A stretch of 64,000 bases of DNA from Verrucomicrobiota bacterium (GCA_022709905.1 JAKLHY010000029.1:1-64000); one strand, 5' to 3'. Counted from the stretch's first letter, positions 6,311 to 15,390 are shown. Translations and numbers: made by a program. Notes: a model not told the origin generated them from the letters alone.

Positions 6311-8833
6311 ATGGGATTCACGGTCCAAAGCCTGAACTCGCTCAGCGCCTTGAATCAGGTGTTGGTGCCCGATTTATGGCAGCAGCAGGCCGTATCGGCC
6401 CTGCGCAACGGGCGGGATGTGGTGGTGCATGCCCCCACCGGGGCCGGGAAAACGCTGATATTCGAGCTCTGGACAAACCAGGGGAAGAACCATGGGCAGG
6501 CGATTTACACCGTGCCGACTCGGGCCTTGGCAAATGATAAGCGGGCCGAGTGGAGGTCGCGAGGCTGGAACGTCGGAATTGCCACCGGAGATCTGGCTGA
6601 AAACCTTGATGCCCCTATCCTGGTGGCGACTCTGGAAACCCAGAAAAATCGGTTGATCCGCGGCGATGGTCCCACGTTGCTGGTGGTGGACGAATACCAG
6701 ATGATTCGGGATCCGGATCGAGGCCTGAACTACGAATTGGCTCTGGCCTTGGCCCCCGATCACACGCAACTCCTATTGCTTAGCGGCAGCGTTGCCAATC
6801 CCAAGGATCTCGTGCGTTGGCTGGCGCGCCTAGGGCGCCATGCGGTCCTGATCCAGGACGACATTCGGCCGGTCCCGCTTGAAGAAGTCATCGTTGATCA
6901 ATTGAGTTACCATGTGCCTTCGTCGATTCGGGGTTACTGGCCACGGCTGGTGGCCAAAGCCCTGGCGGAAGACCTGGGGCCGATTCTCTTATTCGCTCCC
7001 CGTCGTCAAATGGCCGAATCGATTGCAGCCGAACTCGCACGCAACCTGCCCATTCCCAATCCCTTGACCTTGAGTTCTGAACAAAAGCAGCTCGTGGGTG
7101 ATTCTCTGGCCCGGATGCTCAAGTCGAGGATCGCGTATCATCACAGCGGTTTGAGCTACGGCGCGCGAGCGGGCGTTATCGAACCCCTGGCCAAAGCCGG
7201 ACAGCTTCGGGTCGTGGTCGCGACCATGGGACTTGCGGCCGGCATCAATTTCTCCCTGCGGAGTGTTGCCCTCGCCGGCGATTCTTATCGACGGGATTAC
7301 GCCGAAAAACCTTTGCAGCCGGATGAAATCCTTCAGATGTTTGGCCGAGCCGGACGGCGGGGGATTGATGAAACGGGTTATGCCCTGATCACCTCTAACG
7401 ACATCCGAATTCGAGAGGGATACCCATGCCACCTGGCGCGTAATGGATTCGTCGATTGGAGCGCCCTGCTTGGATTGATGTCGGCCGCGGCGCAACAAAA
7501 GCGGGATCCGTTTGCCGAAGCCCTTCGCGTGCAAGAGCGCCTGTTCACCACCAAGCCCATCACCCTGGGTGTCGAGCAATCCTTGAAGTACCCTCAGGCG
7601 CCGTGCGGTCTGAAAACCGATCCGGAACGCGCCCGCATGGTTCGCCGGAAGATCCGGGAAATGCGCAACAGCCGCGGCTTGTGGCAACGATATCCTCAAC
7701 TCGTGGAATGTCCGGTGCGCGACATCTGGATCGATCCTGCCACCTTGGCCAGCCTGCAAAACCCGTCCGACAGCAATTCCTCCGTCCCCCCCCCTGAATT
7801 GATCCCCATGCAAGCCGTCCCTGAGGTCATGGCAAAAATCGGCCCGGGCACTTTGCGGCTGATTGCCGATGGACCGGGCCATAAAACGTATGGCCGCGGA
7901 TTGTCCGCCGCCGAGATCATGCCACCGGATCGGGTCTTTTTGGCCAAATGGGTGCGCCGCCTCGCCAACTGGCACGGACGCCAGACAACCGTGCCCGTTT
8001 GGCGCGAAAAGATCGCGCCGCTCCTCGAGCAGAAGTTTAAACAACAGCAGACTCTTTTTGTGCGTTGGGAAGAGGATGCCCAACGAATTGAGGCCATTCT
8101 CAGCATGGCTGAAACGCGGTGTCGCGCGCCGGTGGACGACTTCGGCGTAGCCCTGTGGAAACCGATCGAGCGCGAAGTCACCCCAGCGGAATGCCAGCGG
8201 TGCGATTGGATTACGGTCTGCCGCGAACTGTCCCCCGCAACGACGGTGGCGCTGACATGGCGGCGCATGGGGCTCATTCTGCCCGATGGCACCCCCACCC
8301 GCCGGGGTCAAATCACCAGCTTTTTCTCTCAGGGCGACGGGCTGGCCATCGCAGCCGCTCTCGAGGATGAGACCTATCCCTTGCAGGAATTGACCTATGA
8401 TCTGGCGAATCTGGATGCCGGATTCCGTTTTTGCGGCGAAGAGAATCGATGGGGAGGCCGCTTGGCCCAAATTTGTCAAAAGGCATACGGCCTGCAAAAC
8501 ATACCTGGCTACCTCGAGTTTGGCGTCCCCACCCAATACGGTGCGGGCGCCGAACAAATTGTAGCCTCCGTTCATCAAAACCGCCTCACCAAGCACCAGT
8601 GGATCAGCGATCAGATTGGCGTCGGCGACATCGATCGAATCATCATCGAATGGCGGAGCCGGTTGCGTCAAATTGCCCATGCGCCCCAGCTCGATTGGCC
8701 TCGTTGGAGGGAACTCCAAACCCATGCCCGCAATATCCTCCACGAAACCGAATCCCCCACCCAGACGGATCTGCCTCCATTGCGATATGAACAAACGCGC
8801 CGAGCCGATCACCGCTTGATTCTTCGGCGCTAA
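6311..8833 (+). CDS. Ski2-like superfamily 2 helicase with a C-terminal four-cysteine cluster
   Basis: 840 residues from the ATG at 6311 (a GTG 45 bases upstream is less likely). It has superfamily 2 helicase motifs: HAPTGAGKT (Walker A), PTRALANDK (Ia), VVDEYQ (a DExH/Q-like Walker B), LLSGSVANP (III), VVATMGLAAGINF (V) and QMFGRAGRRG (VI). The architecture is closest to Ski2/Mtr4-type or Brr2-like enzymes. The C-terminal half is not a standard helicase domain. It carries Cys604, Cys628, Cys631 and Cys637 in a CxxC-x5-C arrangement reminiscent of Fe-S clusters in nuclease or helicase accessory domains. A nine-C run at 7786-7794 lies inside the gene. The stop codon belongs to a palindromic repeat. 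Whether it acts on DNA or RNA is not known. Confidence 0.85.
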   Translation: MGFTVQSLNSLSALNQVLVPDLWQQQAVSALRNGRDVVVHAPTGAGKTLIFELWTNQGKNHGQAIYTVPTRALANDKRAEWRSRGWNVGIATGDLAENLDAPILVATLETQKNRLIRGDGPTLLVVDEYQMIRDPDRGLNYELALALAPDHTQLLLLSGSVANPKDLVRWLARLGRHAVLIQDDIRPVPLEEVIVDQLSYHVPSSIRGYWPRLVAKALAEDLGPILLFAPRRQMAESIAAELARNLPIPNPLTLSSEQKQLVGDSLARMLKSRIAYHHSGLSYGARAGVIEPLAKAGQLRVVVATMGLAAGINFSLRSVALAGDSYRRDYAEKPLQPDEILQMFGRAGRRGIDETGYALITSNDIRIREGYPCHLARNGFVDWSALLGLMSAAAQQKRDPFAEALRVQERLFTTKPITLGVEQSLKYPQAPCGLKTDPERARMVRRKIREMRNSRGLWQRYPQLVECPVRDIWIDPATLASLQNPSDSNSSVPPPELIPMQAVPEVMAKIGPGTLRLIADGPGHKTYGRGLSAAEIMPPDRVFLAKWVRRLANWHGRQTTVPVWREKIAPLLEQKFKQQQTLFVRWEEDAQRIEAILSMAETRCRAPVDDFGVALWKPIEREVTPAECQRCDWITVCRELSPATTVALTWRRMGLILPDGTPTRRGQITSFFSQGDGLAIAAALEDETYPLQELTYDLANLDAGFRFCGEENRWGGRLAQICQKAYGLQNIPGYLEFGVPTQYGAGAEQIVASVHQNRLTKHQWISDQIGVGDIDRIIIEWRSRLRQIAHAPQLDWPRWRELQTHARNILHETESPTQTDLPPLRYEQTRRADHRLILRR

Positions 8834-8921
8834 CGAAGCGTTGCCTTAAACCGTGCCAGGGGAGGCAACACCCTGCAGAAGGACTTCGTCTGACTGCTCG
8901 GTTTGAGGCGTAACTTCGTTA
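8831..8921. repeat. Palindromic repeat, copy A, spanning the stop codons of two convergent genes
   Basis: A 91-base element whose ends are inverted 23-base copies of the pattern TAACGAAG-N4-GCCTyAAACCG. The left arm (8831-8853) starts at the TAA stop of the helicase; the right arm (8921 back to 8899) starts at the TAA stop of the GYF/TonB-like gene on the other strand. Between the arms is a further GTTGCC/GGCAAC inverted repeat. A second copy lies at 60855-60952. It may act as a bidirectional 3'-end structure or be a small non-autonomous mobile element; see the findings. Confidence 0.75.
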
Positions 8922-9923
8922 GTAGTGGAAGGTAAACCGCATCAGCCGGTAGTCATCCTTCACGAGCTTCCGCAAGTCCGGGGGCCAGGGGCTGAAAGGT
9001 TCGGATTCACGGATGGCCTTCTCGCACAAGTACGCGAGGATCTCCTCCGCTGTGGTTTCAGCGATCCGCAGATCCGAGGCTCGTCCTTGAAGACTGAGTT
9101 TGAACTCGATGATGACCCGGCCGGATCGTCCCTGAGCCACATTTTGTTCGTTGAGAATTTCCAACCAACGCTTTTGGATCGACTGAATCATGGCCACGTC
9201 ATATTGCCCAAAAGGCGTCATCTTGGGATCCAGATCTGCCGCGGCAATAGTTCGGCGCCTGGAATCAACCTTTGCGGACAGAGTTCCCGGAGAAGAAGAA
9301 CTGGCGGAGGTGTCCAAAACCGGGCGGGATTCATGGATAACCCCCGCGTCGATCAAAGCGACCGCCTGGGCAGGGTTGGTTATAGGGGCCACATCCGCTG
9401 GAACCGGTGTGGCGGCAGGCGTCGGACTTGTCGCGACTGCTGGCGCCTGAATTGAACTCGAAATGGCCTCGACCGAAACGTTGGTCTTCGTCTGATCGGC
9501 AGCCACCGGTTTCTCCTGGCGTTTCATCGAATCCCGGATCCGGGTGAGGATTTGCGGGGGATTGGACTTGAATCGTTGAAGAACGACAACGGCTCCGTAT
9601 CCCAATCCTCCAATGAGAGCCAGAAGAACAATCCCCTTCAGGACAGATTTCCACGGGATCCGAACCGCAGGCCTGCGCGGACGGCTGGCTTTGGGGGGGA
9701 CCTCCTCCAAAACGGGCTCGGGAACGGGCTCGGACGGTGGTTGAGCCTCAGACTCGGGTTCCAGTTTAAGCTCCGGGATGGACGAGAGCGGCTGCCATTG
9801 CGATTCGCCCTCGTATTGGCCGAGATCGGACGGAGAGAGCCATCCGTTCGCGAGCAGCGATCGCACTTCTTCCACAGGGCACGGGCCCTGGGCTTTGCCC
9901 CGTATCTGGATATAGAGCTTCAA
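8919..9923 (-). CDS. GYF-domain, single-pass membrane protein with TonB-like C-terminus
   Basis: 334 residues. The first 55 residues match the bacterial GYF_2 domain (IRGKAQGPCPVEEVRSLLANGWLSP read in parts, then SQWQPL). A basic Pro-rich linker and one membrane span (GIVLLALIGGLGYGAVVVL, near residue 95) follow. After a long low-complexity periplasmic stretch, the last 85 residues resemble a TonB C-terminal or energy-transducing fold (QKRWLEILNEQ, GRVIIEFKLSLQGRASDLRI, FSPWPPDL). The start is TTG at 9923; I see no ATG that keeps the GYF domain. It is the last gene of the MoxR/Bat operon, 62 bases after the BatB-C fusion, which ties it to that complex by context only. Confidence 0.72.
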   Translation of the reverse strand: MKLYIQIRGKAQGPCPVEEVRSLLANGWLSPSDLGQYEGESQWQPLSSIPELKLEPESEAQPPSEPVPEPVLEEVPPKASRPRRPAVRIPWKSVLKGIVLLALIGGLGYGAVVVLQRFKSNPPQILTRIRDSMKRQEKPVAADQTKTNVSVEAISSSIQAPAVATSPTPAATPVPADVAPITNPAQAVALIDAGVIHESRPVLDTSASSSSPGTLSAKVDSRRRTIAAADLDPKMTPFGQYDVAMIQSIQKRWLEILNEQNVAQGRSGRVIIEFKLSLQGRASDLRIAETTAEEILAYLCEKAIRESEPFSPWPPDLRKLVKDDYRLMRFTFHY

Positions 9924-9985
9924 GATTGCCTATGCCTGTTGAACCTAGCTAAGCGAATCAAGGCCTATTATGCAAGCCAAGAGAA

Positions 9986-11878
9986 CTACCAGTCTTTCAG
10001 GATTTTCTTTTCCTGGGGACGTTCCGGCGGGGCAAAAATCAAGGCCTTTTCGTCAGCCTTCTGCGCATCAAGCAACCGCTGCGCCTCCTGAGGACTCATC
10101 GGCTGCGGCTTTCCGGCCACGCCGGCGTTGTTGGTCTCGCCCGAAGCGGGCGGAGTTGCCGATTCCGGCGACGAGGGCTGCTGGTCAGCATCATCGGCTG
10201 GTTTGGTTTCCTGCTCCCGGGGCTGGTTTGCCTGCGGGGACTGGTCTTCCGAGTCCTTGTTGGACGGATCAGGCTGAGGCTTCGATTCCTGGGGCGTCTG
10301 TTGTTGAGGTTGGGGCGTGGACGGCGATTGTGCCTGCTCCGGGGGGGCATTCGTGTCCTGTTGAGGAGGTTGGTCTTGAGGCGAAGGCTGCGGGGGCGGC
10401 TGCGGAAGCTCGGCAATCTTCTTGCGGACGAATTCAAGGTTATACTGGGCATTCGTATCGTCCTTCTTTAGCGCCAGGGCATTTTGGTAGTTCTTCACCG
10501 CCTTCTCCCAGAAATCGCGTTTCATCGATTCCTCGGATTCACCGGCGCGATAGAGAGCATTGCCCAAGTTGTAATAGGCCTGCTGCTGCCATTGCAGTTC
10601 GGGCGCCTGAGCCGCCCGGCCAAAGTAGTTGGTGGCGGTGGGATAATCCTTGGATTGGTAGGCCGCAATCCCGGCGTTCAGTTGCAGGCGGGCATCGTTG
10701 GTATTGGACTGGAGCAGGCGTTCGTATTCTTTCTGGGCCTCGGCATATTTGCCCTGGTCATAAAGGCGTTTGGCGGAGGCGGAAGATCCGAAAGCGCTCG
10801 TGGCAGTACTCAGGATGAGCAACAAGAGAACCGCGGGACCGGCAGCAGGGCCTTCCTGAACTCCACGGTTTCGGGACAACAGCCGGAGTTTCCTGGGGCA
10901 AAACATTTCTGTCACCAGGAACAGGATGCCGAAGGCCAGGGGCCACTGGAACCGTTCGTAGTATTGGCGCATCAATCGTTCTGCATACTCCGACTTGGGG
11001 AGCAGCGCAAGCCCCCTCTCGTAAAGCTGTTCCATGACATTGGCCCCGCGCAAAGGCACATAAAATCCGCCGGTTTGCTGGGCAATTTCCTGAAGAAGAT
11101 TTTCATTGAGGCGCGATTTGATCGCCTGGCCATCCGGTCCCTGGATGAATCGAGTGACACCGGATTCGTCCCGTTCCCGCAGCACTTCGCCCTCCCCGGA
11201 ACCGACGCCAACCACGTAGACGCGCATCTCGGCGCGCTGAGCCTCCTGGATCGCCTCCTCGAGGCCGGCCTCGTGGTCCTCCCCGTCGGTGATCAGGACA
11301 AGAGCCCGGTGATTATCCTCCGATTTTTGGAAGGCCTCCAAGGCGGTGTGGATGGGCGCGGCCAGGGAGGTGCCGCCTTGCGGAATAATATTGACGTCAA
11401 GGGCTTCAACACTTTGCCGAAAGGCCTCGTCATCGAGGGTGAGTGGACATTGAAGAAAAGCGGTGCCGGCAAAGGCGATCAGCCCGAGGCGGTCGGTTTT
11501 GGCCTGGCGCATGAGGTCCAAGATCGCCAGCTTTGCCCGGCGCAAACGATCCGGACTCGTGTCCTCCGCCAGCATGCTCCGCGACGTGTCCACGGCCACC
11601 AGAATGTCCAGGCCCCGCTGGCGCACTTCTTCCATGCGGTATCCCCATTGGGGGCGGGCCAAGGCCACCATGATAAACGCCAGTCCAAACAACCACAGCA
11701 GGTCCCGGATCATTTGATGCCGGGGAGACACCCCGCTCATCAGTTGCTCCTGGAGGCGTGCCGGTATGAACCGCGAGAGGAGATCGAGCTTCTTGCGGCG
11801 GCTCCAGGCTAGAAACAGGGCGGCCGCCGTAATCGTGATCGCCAGGAACGCAAGCCATTCGGGACGGGCGAATTTCAT
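9986..11878 (-). CDS. BatB-BatC fusion: VWA domain plus TPR region, membrane-anchored
   Basis: 630 residues from the ATG at 11878, preceded by a strong GGAGGAGG site. Two N-terminal membrane spans come first. A von Willebrand A domain follows, with MIDAS signature DTSRSM and later TDGEDHE. Another membrane span lies near residue 320. After a short linker and further hydrophobic stretch, there are several TPR units (ASAKRLYDQGKYAEAQKEY, AYYNLGNALYRAGES) and a long Pro/Gln-rich tail. In many bacteria BatB (VWA) and BatC (TPR) are separate genes; here one frame encodes both. Its ATG overlaps the TGA of the BatA gene (ATGA), so translation is coupled. Bat proteins are linked to stress or oxygen tolerance and MoxR-assisted assembly, but the role is not proven. 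Confidence 0.88.
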   Translation of the reverse strand: MKFARPEWLAFLAITITAAALFLAWSRRKKLDLLSRFIPARLQEQLMSGVSPRHQMIRDLLWLFGLAFIMVALARPQWGYRMEEVRQRGLDILVAVDTSRSMLAEDTSPDRLRRAKLAILDLMRQAKTDRLGLIAFAGTAFLQCPLTLDDEAFRQSVEALDVNIIPQGGTSLAAPIHTALEAFQKSEDNHRALVLITDGEDHEAGLEEAIQEAQRAEMRVYVVGVGSGEGEVLRERDESGVTRFIQGPDGQAIKSRLNENLLQEIAQQTGGFYVPLRGANVMEQLYERGLALLPKSEYAERLMRQYYERFQWPLAFGILFLVTEMFCPRKLRLLSRNRGVQEGPAAGPAVLLLLILSTATSAFGSSASAKRLYDQGKYAEAQKEYERLLQSNTNDARLQLNAGIAAYQSKDYPTATNYFGRAAQAPELQWQQQAYYNLGNALYRAGESEESMKRDFWEKAVKNYQNALALKKDDTNAQYNLEFVRKKIAELPQPPPQPSPQDQPPQQDTNAPPEQAQSPSTPQPQQQTPQESKPQPDPSNKDSEDQSPQANQPREQETKPADDADQQPSSPESATPPASGETNNAGVAGKPQPMSPQEAQRLLDAQKADEKALIFAPPERPQEKKILKDW

Positions 11879-12870
11879 GGCAACCTCCTCCAAACCGTAT
11901 GGCCCAGGACAGCCTCCAGCAGCAACAATAGAAGTCCCGGCAGGGCAACCCAGATGAAAAGCTCCTGGTACCGCTGGAATTTCTTCACCACGACTTCGGT
12001 TTTCTCGAGCTGGTCAATTTCATCGTAAATGGCCTGCAGGGTTTCGGTCCGATCGGCGCGGAAATACCGCCCGCCCGTCTGATCGGCGATGGCTTTCAAC
12101 GTTTTTTCATCAATATCCACCGGCACATTGACGTAAACCCGCTGGCCAAAAGCATTGCGGGTGGGATACGGCGCCGTGCCGTGAGTGCCAACCCCAATGG
12201 TGTAGACCTTGATTTGAAGGGCCTGGGCGGCTTCGGCGGCTGTCAGGGGCGGCACTTTGCCGGCGTTGTTCTGACCATCGGTCATCAAAATCACGATTCG
12301 ACTTTTCGAGTTCAGATCGCGCAACCGGTTGAGCGCCGTGGTCAAAGCGGAGCCTATGGCCGTGCTATCCTCGATCAGCCCCAAGCGCAGACGCTCCAGA
12401 TTCTGCAGGAGAAACTCGTGGTCCAAGGTCGGAGGAGAAGCCACGTAAGCCCGCCCCGCAAAGGCGACGAGTCCAATCCGATCGCTTTCCCGCCTGGCGA
12501 TGAACCGGGCCAGGACCTCCTTGGCGATCGTCAGGCGGTCCACGCGCTGACCGCGCCGCTGAAAATCCTCCGAAGCCATGCTGCCGGAAAGGTCCATTGC
12601 GACAATAATATCGATGCCGCTGGCGGTCACTCTGGCCTCGCCCTCGCCCAACTGGGGGCGCGCCAGGGCAACGATCAGGAGGCCCAGGGCCAGCCAGCGC
12701 ATTCCCAGGAGGAAGCTCCCTGCGCGAGATCGGGTTGCCGCCGTCAGCCCCCGCACCAGGTCCAAGGACGAATACACTACGGCAGGCCGCGGCCCGCGCC
12801 GCCCCTTGAGCCACGCAAGCAAGGGCACAGCCAGCAGCAGAAGCAGGAACCAGGGATGGGCAAATCTCAT
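11875..12870 (-). CDS. BatA-like VWA domain membrane protein
   Basis: 331 residues. Two N-terminal hydrophobic segments (FAHPWFLLLLLAVPLLAWL and MRWLALGLLIVALARPQLG) precede a VWA domain with the MIDAS motif DLSGSM, a conserved FAGRAYVASP block and MTDGQNNAG. A C-terminal span (ELFIWVALPGLLLLLLEAVL) anchors the other end, which is the standard BatA topology with the VWA domain in the periplasm. The start codon overlaps the stop of the DUF4381-like gene and its stop overlaps the start of the BatB-C fusion, both as ATGA. It is expected to form a metal-dependent adhesion pair with the BatB part. Confidence 0.9.
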   Translation of the reverse strand: MRFAHPWFLLLLLAVPLLAWLKGRRGPRPAVVYSSLDLVRGLTAATRSRAGSFLLGMRWLALGLLIVALARPQLGEGEARVTASGIDIIVAMDLSGSMASEDFQRRGQRVDRLTIAKEVLARFIARRESDRIGLVAFAGRAYVASPPTLDHEFLLQNLERLRLGLIEDSTAIGSALTTALNRLRDLNSKSRIVILMTDGQNNAGKVPPLTAAEAAQALQIKVYTIGVGTHGTAPYPTRNAFGQRVYVNVPVDIDEKTLKAIADQTGGRYFRADRTETLQAIYDEIDQLEKTEVVVKKFQRYQELFIWVALPGLLLLLLEAVLGHTVWRRLP

Positions 12871-13445
12871 GGGACACTGGAGGCCGGGATTCCTTCGGGC
12901 CGCGGCGGTGGCGGCTCGGTTTCATCCACGAGACGCGTGGCGATGCTGTGCAACCGGCGCAGCTCGGTCTGCGTGGGTTCGTGGCGGGCGAACTTCACCA
13001 AATCGCATTGGTTCAGGAACTCGCCAAGGGTTTCCTGCTGTTCAGGATTGAGACAGGAGGTGGAGGGAAGCTCCTGGAGAAATTCCTCGGTGGTTCGCTC
13101 GGGAGCATGAATGGCGAAGCGCTCTTCGAGATAAAGGCGAAGGGCGTCGGAAACCAGGATGCAGAATGTTTTGGCATCCTCGATCGAGGCCAAGGCCTCG
13201 GCGAGTCGTTTGCGGGCCTTCTCGTGAGGCGGAAGCGGCGGGGCGACGGTTAATGCCCGGGCGCGCGCGCGCCGGCGCTTCCAGAACCATGCGGCCACCA
13301 AACCGGCGATCAGCAATACGGCCAGCCAAACCAGCCAGGCATACGAACCGGGCAGGTCAACCGGCGGGGTGATCGGACGAATGTCGTTCGTGCCGGCACT
13401 GGCCGCTGAATCAGGAACGATCAGGGCTTGAACGTTGGTCTTCAT
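12867..13445 (-). CDS. DUF4381-like single-pass membrane protein of the Bat operon
   Basis: 192 residues. A short periplasmic N-terminus containing DIRPITPPVDLPGSY, one membrane span (WLVWLAVLLIAGLVAAWFW, near 37-55), a basic stop-transfer segment (KRRRARAR) and a cytoplasmic helical domain. This is the layout of DUF4381 proteins found between DUF58 and VWA genes in MoxR operons. Both ends overlap neighbouring genes by ATGA. The biochemical function is unknown. Confidence 0.8.
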   Translation of the reverse strand: MKTNVQALIVPDSAASAGTNDIRPITPPVDLPGSYAWLVWLAVLLIAGLVAAWFWKRRRARARALTVAPPLPPHEKARKRLAEALASIEDAKTFCILVSDALRLYLEERFAIHAPERTTEEFLQELPSTSCLNPEQQETLGEFLNQCDLVKFARHEPTQTELRRLHSIATRLVDETEPPPPRPEGIPASSVP

Positions 13446-14359
13446 CCGCGGCGGCGACGTTTTTCCCGGGTTTCGAAAAACCGACCCAAGGCGGTGGTGT
13501 ACGGTTCATCCGTGCGCAGACGAATGGTGTCCACGCCAACCGATCGAAACACGCGGTCCAATTCCGCTTGGATCTGTCGTTGTTGCTCGGAAAACTGAAA
13601 GCGCTTTCGATCATCTCCCGTGTTGACCTCGGCCACATCCCCTGTCTCCGCGTCCTCAAGCACTAGGCGGCCCAGGGCCGGAAGCTCGAGTTCGAAACGA
13701 TCCTGAATCTGGACCGCCACAACATCGTGACGACGGTTGGCCTGCCTCAAAACAACCGAAAATGCCGACGGCAATCCGGCCGCGGCAGCAGGCCGGGTGG
13801 GAAAAAGAAAATCGGACACCACAACCGCAATCGCCCGGTGGGGTGTCACCCGGATCAAAAACTCGAGGGCCGACTCGACCTGAGTCCCCTTCCGCCAGGG
13901 CGCGAAGTAAAGGATCTCGCGGATCACCCGCAACACATGACGCCGGCCTTTTCGGGGCGGAATGAACTTTTCCACGCCCTCCGAAAAGAGAATCAAGCCG
14001 ACCTTGTCGTTGTTGCGGATGGCTGAAAAAGCGAGCACTGACGAAATCTCGGCAGCCAGCTCGCGCTTGGATTGCAGCCCGGAACCAAAACAACCGGAGC
14101 CACTCATGTCCACCAATAGCATGAGCGTCAGCTCGCGTTCCTCGACAAATTTCTTGACGAAGGGATGATGCATCCGGGCGGTCACGTTCCAGTCGATGGA
14201 ACGGACCTCGTCGCCCGGCTGGTATTCTCGGACTTCTTCGAAGTTCATCCCCTGGCCTTTGAAAACACTATGGTACTGGCCGGCGAGGGTTTCGGTCACG
14301 AGCCGGTTGGTGCGCAATTCGATCTGGCGGATTTTCCTGAGCAACTCTCGGGGAATCAT
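13442..14359 (-). CDS. DUF58 domain protein of the MoxR operon
   Basis: 305 residues, cytoplasmic. The family signature GQYHSVFKGQGMNFEEVREY and the following YQPGDEVRSIDWNVTAR is unmistakable for DUF58. The rest folds like a VWA domain, with LLVDMSGS as a MIDAS-like motif. DUF58 proteins accompany MoxR ATPases almost universally and are thought to be partners or substrates in assembling the membrane VWA proteins. It is 41 bases downstream of moxR and overlaps the next gene by ATGA. Confidence 0.93.
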   Translation of the reverse strand: MIPRELLRKIRQIELRTNRLVTETLAGQYHSVFKGQGMNFEEVREYQPGDEVRSIDWNVTARMHHPFVKKFVEERELTLMLLVDMSGSGCFGSGLQSKRELAAEISSVLAFSAIRNNDKVGLILFSEGVEKFIPPRKGRRHVLRVIREILYFAPWRKGTQVESALEFLIRVTPHRAIAVVVSDFLFPTRPAAAAGLPSAFSVVLRQANRRHDVVAVQIQDRFELELPALGRLVLEDAETGDVAEVNTGDDRKRFQFSEQQRQIQAELDRVFRSVGVDTIRLRTDEPYTTALGRFFETREKRRRRG

Positions 14360-14400
14360 GGAATCCTCGGGATCGGGTTTGCGACGAGGCTTCGCCCTTC

Positions 14401-15390
14401 CTAAGGCACGGGAAGCTCGTCGAAGATCTTTTGAACGATCGACTCGCTGGTTTTCTCCTCGGCTTCGGCCTCGTAAGTGATGCTGATGCGGTGACGGAGA
14501 ACATCCATGCCAATGGTTTTGACATCTTGCGGGGTGACGTAGCCGCGTCCGCGCAGAAAGGCCTGGGCCTTGGCGGCCAGGGTCAGGGCGATGGTCGCCC
14601 GCGGGGAGGCCCCCAGCTGGATAAGCGGTTTGGCGTCAATCCGGTATTCCTCGGGGTTCCGCGTCGCGCAGACCAAGTCCACGATGTAGTCTTTGACCTT
14701 CTCGTCCATGTAGACTTCATTGATGAGCTCGCGAGCTTTAAGGATCTGGCCGGCGTCCAGGATGGACTGGGCGGCGGGGAGCCGAGAGGTCCGGGCCATC
14801 AGATCTAGAATCTGGCGCTCCTCGGTTCGGGAAGGATAACCTATCTTCAGTTTCAACATGAAGCGGTCCACCTGGGCCTCGGGCAGCGGATACGTCCCTT
14901 CCTGCTCGATGGGATTCTGAGTGGCGAGCACCAGAAAAGGTTCCTCCAGGCGAAAGGTCTGTTCTCCGATCGTCACCTGCTTTTCCTGCATGGCCTCCAA
15001 GAGGGCGCTCTGCACCTTGGCCGGCGCCCGATTGATCTCATCGGCCAGCACCAGATGGGCAAAAATCGGGCCCCGGCGCGTGGTGAAATTGCCGGACTGC
15101 GGATTGTAAATCTGGGTACCGATGACATCGGCTGGAAGCATGTCCGGCGTGAACTGCAGGCGGGCGAACTTGACGTTCAGGCAGGCGGCCAGGGTTTTGA
15201 CCGACAGCGTCTTGGCCAGACCGGGAACACCTTCCAGCAGGATATGTCCGTCAGCCAATAGACCGATCACGAGCCGTTCCACCAAGTACTTCTGGCCAAT
15301 AATCACCTTGCCAATTTCATCGAAAAGCGGCCGAAGAAAGGCTCCGGTCCGCTGCACTTCCTCATTGATTGCGGCAATACCATTGTTCAT
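14401..15390 (-). CDS. MoxR-type AAA+ ATPase
   Basis: 329 residues. The Walker A-like motif is GVPGLAKT; Walker B is LADEINRAPAKVQSALLE; sensor 1 is LATQNPIEQEGTYPLPEAQ; a sensor 2 region GASPRATIAL follows. These are typical of the MoxR subfamily. The ATPase probably acts as a chaperone for assembly of the VWA-domain complex encoded just downstream. It is the first gene of the minus-strand operon extending to 8919 and is divergent from aroC, with about 90 bases between the two start codons for both promoters. Confidence 0.95.
   Translation of the reverse strand: MNNGIAAINEEVQRTGAFLRPLFDEIGKVIIGQKYLVERLVIGLLADGHILLEGVPGLAKTLSVKTLAACLNVKFARLQFTPDMLPADVIGTQIYNPQSGNFTTRRGPIFAHLVLADEINRAPAKVQSALLEAMQEKQVTIGEQTFRLEEPFLVLATQNPIEQEGTYPLPEAQVDRFMLKLKIGYPSRTEERQILDLMARTSRLPAAQSILDAGQILKARELINEVYMDEKVKDYIVDLVCATRNPEEYRIDAKPLIQLGASPRATIALTLAAKAQAFLRGRGYVTPQDVKTIGMDVLRHRISITYEAEAEEKTSESIVQKIFDELPVP

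Noticed and set aside
6989..8812. 607-codon open frame on the minus strand
   Set aside because: It lies entirely antisense to the helicase, has no family motifs, and follows from GC-rich third positions.
10484..11812. 442-codon open frame on the plus strand
   Set aside because: Antisense to the BatB-C fusion; no recognisable domain or start site.
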